From Nitrospira sp. (GTDB taxonomy: Bacteria > Nitrospirota > Thermodesulfovibrionia > Thermodesulfovibrionales > Dissulfurispiraceae): a DNA stretch of 64,000 bases. The stretch covers positions 1-64,000 of the forward strand of contig NSJL01000012.1 in NCBI GenBank assembly GCA_002634385.1. Direction: 5' to 3'. Positions 23,890 to 32,445 of the stretch are shown here, piece by piece. The stretch's first letter is position 1, and every line of letters starts with the position of its first letter. Both the position numbers and the translations under genes were made by a program. Under the pieces are notes generated by a model. That model made no database searches and had not been told where the DNA came from. It was given only the letters and a program-made list of their open reading frames with translations.

Positions 23890-25218
23890 TCAATTCAACG
23901 TGGAGCAGTCGAATAGGGTGTTTGTGGCCGCGCGGGGAAGAAAAAACGGGCTGTTCCCAAGGCTGCTTTTGTCCGTACCGGTCAGGTAGGCATTCGGATA
24001 GGAGAGATACCCGCCGTACATAAGGGCGAAGTAATCGGTTGCCGGGTCCGGATGCGGCAGGCCGAAAGCGTGCCCAAGCTCATGCCCCAATCCTCCTACC
24101 CAGCGGCAGATATTCTGTTGAGGGTCTTTTCCCCCTATTCCCTGTACGTCATGAGCGGGGAGCACCGCGACACTTGCAGCACCTCCGTAAAGCTGATCAC
24201 CGGATGGCTCGGCGTCAATGTAATAAATCCATAAGGTATCCTGATCGTAGAATTTTCCGCCGGAAAGAGCGAAGCCCTCTGCGGTTACATTGTTCCAGAA
24301 AAAGAGGTTGGATGTGCCATTCAAATATACCGTATACCACTCCGCACGTTGTGAGGTCTTGTACGTCCTCACCGCAGGATACGAGAGAGAGAAGGTTTTT
24401 CCAAGGCCGAGTGCATTTTGATACCAGATCTGGAGATGCCTGATGGCCCTTTCCATGCCGTATACTGCCTGAGGGTCGACCTCTTTATCGGCAGGGACAA
24501 GGTAGATGATCTGCACCTTGGGGGCAGACAGGGTTTCCACTATGGTGACGTACTGCGTAAAGGTGTGGCTTTTGTCGTCCGAGGAGGCTGTTATCGTGAA
24601 GGCTGTACCCCCCGGCGCCATGCCGGACTCGGCATTCACCGCAATATGAAGCCTGCCGGTCCCCTGCGGGGAGAGAGATACCGAGACGGCGAAGGGTACG
24701 GCCGAAAGGCCGGCGGACTGGGGGACGACTGAAACAGTGATGGTACCGGAGAAGTTATTGACAGAGGTAAAATCGCAGGACATGGTAGTGGTGCTCCCCT
24801 GAGAAAGGGTCAAAGAGTCCGGGGTGCAGTTCATCGTAAAGTCCGGATAGAGATAGAGGGCGCTGATGTCCCATACAAGCCTGAGGGGAGGCAATGCTGC
24901 CGGGCGCCTCTGCCTGAGGGTAAACGTATCGGAGCTGATCACGCTTGACCTGGGTTGTACATCGGGAAAGCTGATGTTGCTGTCCACGGCGGTGATGCTT
25001 CCGGGAAGGCCGGTAAGTGAGGCCGTAACGTTCTGCGCGGGATAGTCCCCGTTATTGATTACTATGGCCTTATACGTGGATTCATAGCCGCTTGTCCCCG
25101 CTTTGCTTTTACTTACCAGGGTATACCCCGCAATGACCAGATCCCCCGCGTACACTACTCCTCCGATGAAGAACATACAGCAAAAAATAAGCATGAAATG
25201 CCAATAGATTTTCTGCAT
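23890..25218 (-). CDS. Secreted metzincin-like zinc protease with Ig-like region
   Basis: 442 residues. Signal peptide HFMLIFCCMFFIGGVVYA, then a beta-rich section at about residues 25-230 resembling bacterial Ig-like repeats (IVINNGDYPAQNVTASLTG, SGTITVSVVPQSAGLSAV). The C-terminal part holds HELGHAFGLPH near residue 380, a perfect metzincin HExxHxxGxxH zinc site, followed by ALMYGGY as the Met-turn. It should therefore be an active exported metalloprotease. It is not a close match to a named family that I can recall. GAGGGAA precedes the ATG. No obvious inhibitor or secretion gene is adjacent. Confidence 0.75.
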   Translation of the reverse strand: MQKIYWHFMLIFCCMFFIGGVVYAGDLVIAGYTLVSKSKAGTSGYESTYKAIVINNGDYPAQNVTASLTGLPGSITAVDSNISFPDVQPRSSVISSDTFTLRQRRPAALPPLRLVWDISALYLYPDFTMNCTPDSLTLSQGSTTTMSCDFTSVNNFSGTITVSVVPQSAGLSAVPFAVSVSLSPQGTGRLHIAVNAESGMAPGGTAFTITASSDDKSHTFTQYVTIVETLSAPKVQIIYLVPADKEVDPQAVYGMERAIRHLQIWYQNALGLGKTFSLSYPAVRTYKTSQRAEWYTVYLNGTSNLFFWNNVTAEGFALSGGKFYDQDTLWIYYIDAEPSGDQLYGGAASVAVLPAHDVQGIGGKDPQQNICRWVGGLGHELGHAFGLPHPDPATDYFALMYGGYLSYPNAYLTGTDKSSLGNSPFFLPRAATNTLFDCSTLN

Positions 25219-25884
25219 GGTGTTCCCTCATTGCTGAAAATGTCAGGTGCGGTTTTTAGAGCGGCTGTCTTCTGCCCATTCCGTCATGAGCTGCGCAGCC
25301 GTGAAAAGTGAGGTCGGAGGCGAAAAAGGTTGCCTGGACCATCATGGCTGCGTAGTCGAAGAAGTGTGGTTTCGTGCAACTCCCGGAAACCTGAGGTCCC
25401 CTCTATCCAGAAGCAGAGAAAGAAGAAGTTGCCTTCTCTAAGCAAATTGTATGCCTACTGGTAAGCTATGGATAGGAAAGGATAAATAGGGAAGAAAGTA
25501 TGTTTTTACCTGTAAAAAAACCTGACAGGAGAGCCTTACCGTGTAAAATGCGCCGACAAATCTTCCTCCCTTCAGGATGAAAGGGAGAGCTGTTTTCAGA
25601 AGAGCACTCCGTGCTTTTGCTCCATCTGCAGCAAAAGAAAGAAAAAGACATCAGGGGAAACCGCTTCTGTTCTCAGGTAGATTCTTGATGAAGCAACGAA
25701 TATCTGTTTCGAATGGATTTCTACGTGAGACAACGGGTATTATCCATTTGATTTTCTATTTTTTTTAAGAGAAATATTCTTGACAGGGCTGATATCATAG
25801 GATAAGATTGCATGAGTTGTAGAATCATATAAAAGTGAATGGTACGCTGCACAAGCTCGAATCCGGCAAGGGAGGAAGAGGTCC
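25219..25884. other. Gene-free region with a promoter near its right end
   Basis: About 665 bases of lower G+C content with no credible gene. At its right end TTGACA (25780-25785), 17 bases, TAAGAT (25803-25808) make a good sigma-70-type promoter aimed at the dehydrogenase pseudogene. Confidence 0.5.
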
Positions 25885-26692
25885 ATGAGACACACGCGCG
25901 TTATCGTCACTCACTACGGCGGACCCGATGCACTTCAGGTGGTTGAAGAAGAGTGCCCTGAGCCGAAGAATGGTGAAGTGCGGGTGAGAGTGCTGGCCGC
26001 TGGTGTCTCCTTGCCCGACCTGCTGATGCGCGAGGGCGTTCATCCCGAGACGCCCCGGCTGCCCTTTACGCCAGGGTGGGATCTGGTGGGCGTGGTGGAT
26101 CGGCTCGGCACTATTACAGCTTGGGCGCCTCGCCGGCCTGGAGATGTACGGTACCTGTTCATCGCGGGGGGCATCGGCCGTTTCCGACCTGGGCGGTATC
26201 CCAATTGATTACCCGCATCAGGACTTCGTGAAAGAAATTCACCGCCTTACGGGTGAAGGCATAGACGTCGTATTTGACGGTATCGGTGGCACGCATATCT
26301 GGCGTTCCCGCAAGGCTCTCTGTCCTGGCGGGACGGTAGTGGCCTACGGCCTTACTTCCTCGCTCCGTGGGGGACGATTGGCTTCAGGTCATCCAGGTCA
26401 TCGTCATCGCTTTCGTGGAATCGCCATCTTCGGGCTGTACATAGCCGGCGGCTTGCTTCTCCCGGGCCGGAAACGGGTGGTCCCCTACAGCATCCAGTGG
26501 CTCAAACGGCTGAGGCCGGCACTGTTTCGACAGGATCTGATTGCCCTGTTTGACCTTCTTCAGCAGCAAAAGATCAAGCCGCTCATCGCGCAGCGATTTC
26601 CTCTTGCCGAGGCAAGACAGGCGCACGAGCTGCTCGGGAAGGGAGGCGTAACGGGCCAGATCGTGCTCGTGCGCAACGCCAACCAATATTAG
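25885..26692 (+). pseudogene. Zinc-type alcohol dehydrogenase/quinone oxidoreductase with internal deletion
   Basis: The N-terminal catalytic part is intact (RHTRVIVTHYGGPDALQVV to TPGWDLVGVVDRLG). The C-terminal part is intact in another frame (LQLGRLAGLEMYG to GQIVLVRNA). Near 26105-26115 the sequence jumps from the end of the GroES-like domain to just after the glycine-rich nucleotide loop, with a shift of frame. Roughly 95 residues, including the GxGGVG loop, are missing relative to full-length family members. Promoter and ribosome site (GGGAGGAAGAGG) are still present, so decay looks recent. Either fragment alone would be inactive. Confidence 0.8.
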
Positions 26693-26730
26693 ATTTGAGC
26701 AGAAAAAATGTTAATCTTAGGGAAGTTAAG

Positions 26731-26804
26731 TGCCCCCTAGAGGATTCGAACCTCTGGCCCCAGGTTTAGGAAACCTGTGCTCTATCCTGCTGAGCTAAGG
26801 GGGC
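26731..26804 (-). tRNA. tRNA-Arg (anticodon CCU)
   Basis: A 74-base cloverleaf: acceptor GCCCCCT/AGGGGGC, D-arm GCTC...GAGC, anticodon stem CAGGT/ACCTG with loop TTCCTAA (anticodon CCT), T-arm AGAGG-TTCGAAT-CCTCT, discriminator A. CCA is not encoded, consistent with the CCA-adding-enzyme domain encoded in this window. Confidence 0.97.
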
Positions 26805-26881
26805 GGTGCAGATCAGATAAGTATATTACCACAAGACGGGGGGAGATCGTAAAGCCCCCCGGGCCCCGGAATGAGAAAAAA

Positions 26882-27340
26882 TTAAGGACCCTGCAGCAGC
26901 GCGAAAGCCTTGCTCACCGCGTCCTCGGCGTCCTCTGCCCGTATGATTCCCCTGATATTCCAGGTGTGTATCCCGATCACCGGTTTTCCCGTTTTCAGCG
27001 CAAAGGAGATTTCCGAGAGGGTGCCGTACTCGCCTCCCACGGCGATGAGGGCGTCCGCAGTACGAACAATGACAACATTTCTGCCTTCACCGAAGCCCGT
27101 GGCGACCGGCACGTCGATATAGGGATTCGCCTCATTGCAGTGGTTCTGGGGCAGGATCCCCACAGTGGTTCCTCCCGCCTCCTTCGCGCCCCTGGCTGCA
27201 GCTTCCATGACTCCGGAAAGCCCGCCGCAGACAAGGATTGCGCCCCTCCGGGCGATCAGTCTGCCCGCCTCTTCTGCAGTGTGGAGCTCCTTTTTTTCCG
27301 CAGTGCCCGGACCGATAACCGCGATAATCGGTCTTCTCAT
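26882..27340 (-). CDS. LOG-family (SLOG/TIGR00725-like) protein
   Basis: 152 residues with a Rossmann-like fold of the lysine-decarboxylase-like LOG group. Visible: IIAVIGPGTAEKKELHTAEE, ILVCGGLSGVMEAAARGAKE and GGEYGTLSEISFALKTGKPV, which holds the GGxxGTxxE motif. Some relatives release nucleobases from cytokinin nucleotides and others bind nucleotides for signalling; the substrate here is unknown. An in-frame ATG at 27349 is possible but lies too near GGAGAGGG. It follows the oxidoreductase gene by 27 bases and is probably co-transcribed. Confidence 0.8.
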   Translation of the reverse strand: MRRPIIAVIGPGTAEKKELHTAEEAGRLIARRGAILVCGGLSGVMEAAARGAKEAGGTTVGILPQNHCNEANPYIDVPVATGFGEGRNVVIVRTADALIAVGGEYGTLSEISFALKTGKPVIGIHTWNIRGIIRAEDAEDAVSKAFALLQGP

Positions 27341-27367
27341 TCTTTCCATCCCTCTCCGCAGGGAGAT

Positions 27368-28222
27368 TCAGTACTCCTTCATAATCCGGTACACCGCCGA
27401 GAAATCGAGGGTATCCATTTCTTTTGCCAGGACCATGCCATAGAGCTCCTTTGCCGCACTGCCGGTGAAGAGCGGCCGCCGGAGAGACCAGGCCAGGTCC
27501 TGCAGGTAATGGAGGTCTTTGTAGATGAGGGCGGAGGAGAAGTGAGCCGAAAAGTCCTCTTTGAGCAATTTTTCTCTTTTCGCGGTGAGCACCGCTGAAT
27601 TGCCCGCTCCCGCAGCAAGGATATCCAGCACTCTCTCTTTTTCGATTCCCGAGGCCTCTCCGAAGGCTACCGCTTCCGCGAGGGTTGCCATAAGGGTCCC
27701 GAGAACGAGGTTGTTGGCGAGCTTCATTTTCGTGGCGAGGGCGGGCTCCCCGAGAAAAAAGATGTTTTTCCCTATTTTTTCGAGATAAGGACGGGCTGCC
27801 TCGAAGGCGCTTTGTTCACCGCTGACCAGGACGGTCAGGTTCCCCTGGGAGGCGGGTATGACGCTGCCGAGCACCGGGCTTTCCAGGTAGAAGGCTCCGG
27901 CACCCTTCAGCAGTTCGTGAAAGCATTGCGCCGCCTCGAAATGGTTCGTACTGGTATCGATAACGATTTTGCCTTCGCACGATCCCTCGAGAACCCCCTC
28001 ATCCCCGGTGAGGACGGACTGCACCGCATTGCTGTCGAAGAGGTTGAGGAAGAGAATATCAGACTTCTCTGTCAGGCGGACAGGGCTGGCTGCCACCTCC
28101 ACCCCGAGGTCCGTCGCCTTTTCCTTTGTCCTGTTCCATACTACGAGCTCTACCCCTTCGGAGAGGAGCCTCTTCGCCATTGCCTTCCCGAGATGTCCAA
28201 GACCGATGAATCCTGCTTTCAT
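27368..28222 (-). CDS. 3-hydroxyisobutyrate dehydrogenase-family oxidoreductase
   Basis: 284 residues. NAD(P)-binding GFIGLGHLGKAMAKRLL at the start, substrate-binding ESPVLGSVIPASQGNLTVL in place of the usual DAPVSGG segment, and catalytic lysine region KLANNLVLGTLMATLAEAVA. The family reduces or oxidises beta-hydroxyacids or related aldehydes; glyoxylate or succinate-semialdehyde reductase activity is common among relatives. The ATG at 28222 is chosen because GGAGGA precedes it. The upstream frame to 28288 is not conserved-looking. Confidence 0.85.
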   Translation of the reverse strand: MKAGFIGLGHLGKAMAKRLLSEGVELVVWNRTKEKATDLGVEVAASPVRLTEKSDILFLNLFDSNAVQSVLTGDEGVLEGSCEGKIVIDTSTNHFEAAQCFHELLKGAGAFYLESPVLGSVIPASQGNLTVLVSGEQSAFEAARPYLEKIGKNIFFLGEPALATKMKLANNLVLGTLMATLAEAVAFGEASGIEKERVLDILAAGAGNSAVLTAKREKLLKEDFSAHFSSALIYKDLHYLQDLAWSLRRPLFTGSAAKELYGMVLAKEMDTLDFSAVYRIMKEY

Positions 28223-28399
28223 GGGGTCCTCCGTCTGCCCTGAGAATGAAAAGTGGTCTATAGTAGTGCTCCTTATGAAACGATGCATAGTGACAGGACG
28301 TGCCGGGAGCAGGTACCGCTCCCCCGACAGGTGATTTGCTTAAATAATACCACAGGACGGGGCGGAGTTGAGGGAGGCCGGGAGGGGAAGGGTTTTCCG

Positions 28400-28738
28400 C
28401 TACAATCTTTTCGTCGTTCTTCTGTCGAGCACCTCTGCAAGAAAGGGCAGAAGCAGGGAGCCGCCGGGAAGGAGAAAGACGAGCAGGACGGGAATAGCCA
28501 GCGAGAGCGTCCAGAGGTGCATTTTGATTTCCCGTACCTCCTCCCCTGTCCAGGGAGTACGGGTGTTCCGGGGCTTCATGAGCACCTGCATGAGCCCCCT
28601 TGCGGCAAGGGTCTCCTGCAGGATGAATTCGCGGTTTTTGACGAGCAGCCGTTTGAGCCAGTTCATTAGCGCCACAATATATTTCTCCCCGGTGAGGAGA
28701 AATGCCTTTCCATAAAAAGGGAGCGTAAATACTTTCAT
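28400..28738 (-). CDS. Small membrane protein, hypothetical
   Basis: 112 residues. A basic amphipathic N-terminal half (WLKRLLVKNREFILQETLAA) and a C-terminal hydrophobic hairpin (LWTLSLAIPVLLVFLLPGGS, LLLPFLAEVLDRR). The LPGGSLLLP turn resembles the C-terminal part of LETM1-like membrane domains, but the match is only by eye. It may start at the in-frame ATG 28666 instead. Function unknown. Confidence 0.55.
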   Translation of the reverse strand: MKVFTLPFYGKAFLLTGEKYIVALMNWLKRLLVKNREFILQETLAARGLMQVLMKPRNTRTPWTGEEVREIKMHLWTLSLAIPVLLVFLLPGGSLLLPFLAEVLDRRTTKRL

Positions 28739-28963
28739 TTTCCCGCCGTTTCTCTTTTCCCCGGTTTTTCCCCGGAGCGATGCCCCGGAAGGAAAAAGCC
28801 TGTGTCACTATTCTACGGAAGCGGCAGGGCTTTGGATATGATATATCTCAGTATTTTTTAAAATTTTTCGGTTCCCTGAGGGCGGTTCGGGAGACATTGC
28901 ATGCCTTTCGCCGAACCGAGAGGATAGCGAAGCTCCCGGGCAGGGGCTCTGAAGGAGGGGAAG

Positions 28964-29656
28964 CTAAAGCCCGGTCAGATTTTCTGCGGAGGGGGCTATG
29001 AGGAAGTATCCCTCTTCTTCCCTGATCGCCTTTCTGAAGGTGAGCACTTTAAGGGCCTTTGAGACGGCCTCCCGGGAGGCCCCGGTATGCGCGGCCAGCT
29101 CTCTATGAGTGAGCTTTTTTACTTTGTAATACCCTTTCTCGTCTCTTTCTCCCTTCCCGATCTCCAGGAGCAGTTTGATCACCCGCTGGCTTACATCGAG
29201 GAAAACCAGCGACTCCAGCTTCTCGTCGGTCATTCGGATTCTCCTCACCAGGCTGGTGATGAGGCCGATGGCGATCATCGGGTCATTCTTGATGGCCTGA
29301 AGGAATTTCTCCCGCGTTAGCACGGCGAAGGTGGAGTTTTCGCTGGCGGTGATGGTGGCTGACCGCGGTCTTCCATCGAAGAGGCTGATCTCGCCGAAGA
29401 AATCTCCCTGGGCGAAAGTTGCCAGAATAAGCTCGTTCCCCTCCGGGTCCACAAGGGAGGCCTTCGCTTCGCCCTCGATAATGATATAAAGATCGGTGCT
29501 CTCGTCGGACTGGTAGAAGATGACATCCCCCTTCTTTGCCGTCCGGATGGAGAAATCCTTGGTGATACAGGTCGCATGCTCCTGGCAGAGCCCTTTGAGG
29601 ATGGGCAGATTCTTGAGGAGCTGTTCTATGGCGGCATGGTCGATGGCGCTTTTCAT
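28964..29656 (-). CDS. Crp/Fnr-family transcription regulator
   Basis: 230 residues. Cyclic-nucleotide-binding-type domain at about residues 20-135 (LYIIIEGEAKASLVDPEGNE, FAQGDFFGEISLFDGRPRSA), dimerisation helix, then a winged helix-turn-helix (THRELAAHTGASREAVSKAL). GEISLFDGRPRSA corresponds to the cAMP-binding cassette of CRP (GELGLFEEGQERSA), so a nucleotide effector is plausible. There is no N-terminal Fnr cysteine cluster. The ATG at 29656 is preferred because GAGGGA lies just upstream. Confidence 0.9.
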   Translation of the reverse strand: MKSAIDHAAIEQLLKNLPILKGLCQEHATCITKDFSIRTAKKGDVIFYQSDESTDLYIIIEGEAKASLVDPEGNELILATFAQGDFFGEISLFDGRPRSATITASENSTFAVLTREKFLQAIKNDPMIAIGLITSLVRRIRMTDEKLESLVFLDVSQRVIKLLLEIGKGERDEKGYYKVKKLTHRELAAHTGASREAVSKALKVLTFRKAIREEEGYFLIAPSAENLTGL

Positions 29657-29833
29657 AATCCCTCTTTCCGCAGTACTGTGTTCCGTGAAAAATGAAGTAA
29701 CAGCAGTCAGTGATTGTAGCATTCACATGGGGTGTTGTCAATACGGAGTCTTTCGACTGTCTTTTGGCCGATAGGTGGTCGCCGAAGGAGGAAGCACGAA
29801 CAGGCCGGCGAGGCAAAAGAGAGAGGAAGAGAG

Positions 29834-29907
29834 TCGGGGCGAGAGGATTTGAACCTCCGACTCCACGGTCCCGAACCGTGTGCGCTACCAGGCTGCGCTA
29901 CGCCCCG
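29834..29907 (-). tRNA. tRNA-Pro (anticodon CGG)
   Basis: A 74-base cloverleaf: acceptor CGGGGCG/CGCCCCG, D-arm GCGC...GCGC, anticodon stem CACGG/CCGTG with loop TTCGGGA (anticodon CGG), T-arm GGAGG-TTCAAAT-CCTCT, discriminator A; CCA is not encoded. Confidence 0.97.
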
Positions 29908-30000
29908 ATACTGCTTACGACAGACAGCTCATTGCTCATAAGGCAGAGAGACTATTATATAACTTTTCCCCTGCAATGAGCAATGAGCACGAGTCACGAG

Positions 30001-32445
30001 TTAGATATTTTCTATCATTTCCCAGATACCGCAAGGACAGATGCCCGCGCAGAAGCCGCAGCCGATGCATTTCTCCTCGTCCACCACATACTCGAAGTCG
30101 CCGTTTTCGTGCTCGACCCTGCTGATGGCGCCCCAGTAACAGGTTGTCTCGCACATACGGCAGTCACGGCAGGAGGCGCAGGACATGCACTTGCCGGCCT
30201 CATTTTCGGGAGTGAAGTCTCCCCGGCAGGCGTCATAGTACTCTCTCCTGATTCTCGCATAGGGGATGACCTGCCTGTTTTCGGGCTGCCGCGGAGCGTG
30301 CATCAGCTGGTAATGGATGGTTTCAGCGGCAAGCCGCCCCTGCCCGATGGCGTGGGTGACGAGGCCGAGACCCGTTACATCGCCGATGGCAAAGACCTTT
30401 ACGTCCGAAGTCTGGCCGATTTCGTTCACCGTGATCCACCCCCTTTCGGTGTGGATGGCAGGGGGCAGGAAGTCGAGCTCGGGCACGTCGCCGATGGACA
30501 TGATGACCATATCCGCATCCAAAGACGATCCGTCCTTGAAATGGAGCTTCCTTTCAGCAGCATCATACCTCTCGGTGAATTTCGGCCAGAGGATCTGTGT
30601 GCCCTTCGCCGTCGCGGTTTCCATTTCCTTGCCGAAGGCGGCAGGTTTCTGGATATCGACGGCGATGACCGATTCCGCACCGCAGTTGTAGGCCTCGGAG
30701 GCCACATCCATTCCCACGTTGCCCGCCCCGATCACCACGATCCTTTTCCCCCTGAGGTCGGGAATAGTTTCGCTGTTGATCCCTCTCAGGAAGTCGTACG
30801 CGGAGCCGACATGCTCGGAGCCGGGGAACTGGATGACGCGGGGTTTATGGGCACCGACGGCCACCACTACGATCTCGTGGTCCCGGTGAATTGCATCAAA
30901 CCTGTTCCGGTCGACAGCGGCATTCAGGTGGACATTCACTCCCAGCTCACGGAAACGGGAGAGCTCCTTTTCAAGAATCTCGTGGGGAAGGCGCTCCCTC
31001 GGAATGCATTGCTCGATCTTTCCGCCGAGCGCACCTGCCGCCTCGTACAGATCGACGGTGTGTCCTTTCAGGGCAAGCTGCCATGCCGCGCTCAGACCTG
31101 CGGGACCGCCGCCGATCACGGCAACGCGGTGCCCGGTAGGGCTTTCCTTCCGGGGAGCGGGCAGGTCCAGCGCGAGACTCCCCAGCTTATCGATGCTGAG
31201 CGGTCTGTCCAACCGGCCCCTGGTGCAGCTCTCCATGCAGAGGTTGGGGCATATCTGCCCGCATACCGTCGCCGGCAGCGGACTGTACCGCAACACCAGC
31301 TCCAGGGAATCCTGAAGCCTTCCCTGCCTGATCAGGCTTGCCCTCTTGTGGGAGGGAATATGCGTAGGACACGCATAGGCGCACGGCGGATTGTATTTCT
31401 CATTGGCCCAGACGGGCTTGTTTCTCCTCTCCTTGCCGGTGGTGATATACGGAAGGACCGTCAGCTCGTGGTCCAGGTACTCCGCAAAGATCCCCCCCCG
31501 GCCCACCTCCGCCTCCCACCTGTTCTTCCTGAAATCGGCGGTGGACATCTTGAGGCCTTTTTTCGCCGCCTTTTCCTTGGGAGTGTAGGCGATAAGTTTC
31601 TTCCAGTCTCCGGCGGAACGGGTAAGCTCTTCGTAATAGGACAGCCGGTCGATGGCCTCGAGGTACGTCTTCAGGTTGGCGGTAAGCCATTCCCAGTCCT
31701 GGGGGGTCAGATCGAGGAGCTTCACATCCTTCTCGCTGTACCCCTGGATGGGGCCGCGAAAGTAGATGGTCCCCCCCACCATCCCCACACAGGGCCGGTA
31801 GCCGAGGACATTTTCGGGGTTCCTCGGGTTGACTCCGCACACCACCGCGATGCCGCCCGCTTTGAACTCGGCAAAGGAATCACCCACGTTTCTGAAATAC
31901 CAGGACTGCGGGGGATCGAAGCGGGGGTTCTGTTTGGTCATGGTGTCACACCGCGCGCCGCCGCTCCCCTGGACATAGAGGACTCCCTGCGCAGCGGCAT
32001 TGAAAGCCCCGTTGGTGGCATCGCCCAGCACGGTGATCTTCGCGCCGCAGTTGAGCCACCCCACGTCGTCGGAGACGCTTCCCTTCACGACGATCTCGGT
32101 CCCGGACATCCCCATGCTCCCGAGCCTCTGGCCGGCAGTCCCTTCAACGGTGATCCGGACGGGCTCGATCGAGCCTTCCGTGCCCCGCGGCCAGATACGC
32201 CCCCCGATGCCGTGCTGACCGTCGGCGATAATGAGCAGCTCACGTGCGCCGTCCTGCACACTCTGCTGTATCCGCTCTTCGAGAATACGGGACGGAACCC
32301 TCTCTCCGTTCGCCTTGCCCTGTATGGTGATGACTGTCGTATCGGTCTTCTGTTCGTTCCTGGTCCTGTTTGCCGGATTTTTGGCCGGACCCTTGACCGG
32401 CTCCCCGCTTTTTCCTGCTGACTTTATTGTATTTTTAGCACGCAT
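30001..32445 (-). CDS. Glutamate synthase GXGXG domain fused to NAD(P)H/FAD oxidoreductase and ferredoxin
   Basis: 814 residues combining what are usually separate chains. Residues about 38-250 are the GXGXG beta-helix of the GltB C terminus (GIGGRIWPRG, GMSGTEIVVKGSVSDDVGWL). About 365-730 match the GltD-type oxidoreductase: cysteine-rich CAYACPTHIPSHKR and CGQICPNLCMESC, FAD-binding VAVIGGGPAGLSAAWQLALK, NADPH-binding VVIGAGNVGMDVASEAYNCG. About 765-812 are a polyferredoxin-like tail (CMSCASCRDCRMCETTC, CIGCGFCAGICPCG). It should deliver electrons to the FMN subunit encoded just upstream, whose end it overlaps by 11 bases. Confidence 0.9.
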   Translation of the reverse strand: MRAKNTIKSAGKSGEPVKGPAKNPANRTRNEQKTDTTVITIQGKANGERVPSRILEERIQQSVQDGARELLIIADGQHGIGGRIWPRGTEGSIEPVRITVEGTAGQRLGSMGMSGTEIVVKGSVSDDVGWLNCGAKITVLGDATNGAFNAAAQGVLYVQGSGGARCDTMTKQNPRFDPPQSWYFRNVGDSFAEFKAGGIAVVCGVNPRNPENVLGYRPCVGMVGGTIYFRGPIQGYSEKDVKLLDLTPQDWEWLTANLKTYLEAIDRLSYYEELTRSAGDWKKLIAYTPKEKAAKKGLKMSTADFRKNRWEAEVGRGGIFAEYLDHELTVLPYITTGKERRNKPVWANEKYNPPCAYACPTHIPSHKRASLIRQGRLQDSLELVLRYSPLPATVCGQICPNLCMESCTRGRLDRPLSIDKLGSLALDLPAPRKESPTGHRVAVIGGGPAGLSAAWQLALKGHTVDLYEAAGALGGKIEQCIPRERLPHEILEKELSRFRELGVNVHLNAAVDRNRFDAIHRDHEIVVVAVGAHKPRVIQFPGSEHVGSAYDFLRGINSETIPDLRGKRIVVIGAGNVGMDVASEAYNCGAESVIAVDIQKPAAFGKEMETATAKGTQILWPKFTERYDAAERKLHFKDGSSLDADMVIMSIGDVPELDFLPPAIHTERGWITVNEIGQTSDVKVFAIGDVTGLGLVTHAIGQGRLAAETIHYQLMHAPRQPENRQVIPYARIRREYYDACRGDFTPENEAGKCMSCASCRDCRMCETTCYWGAISRVEHENGDFEYVVDEEKCIGCGFCAGICPCGIWEMIENI

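Noticed and set aside
29983-32421. 812-codon open frame opposite the GXGXG-FAD gene
   Set aside because: Antisense shadow; sequence is His/Arg/Pro-rich without a fold, while the minus strand encodes a clear oxidoreductase.
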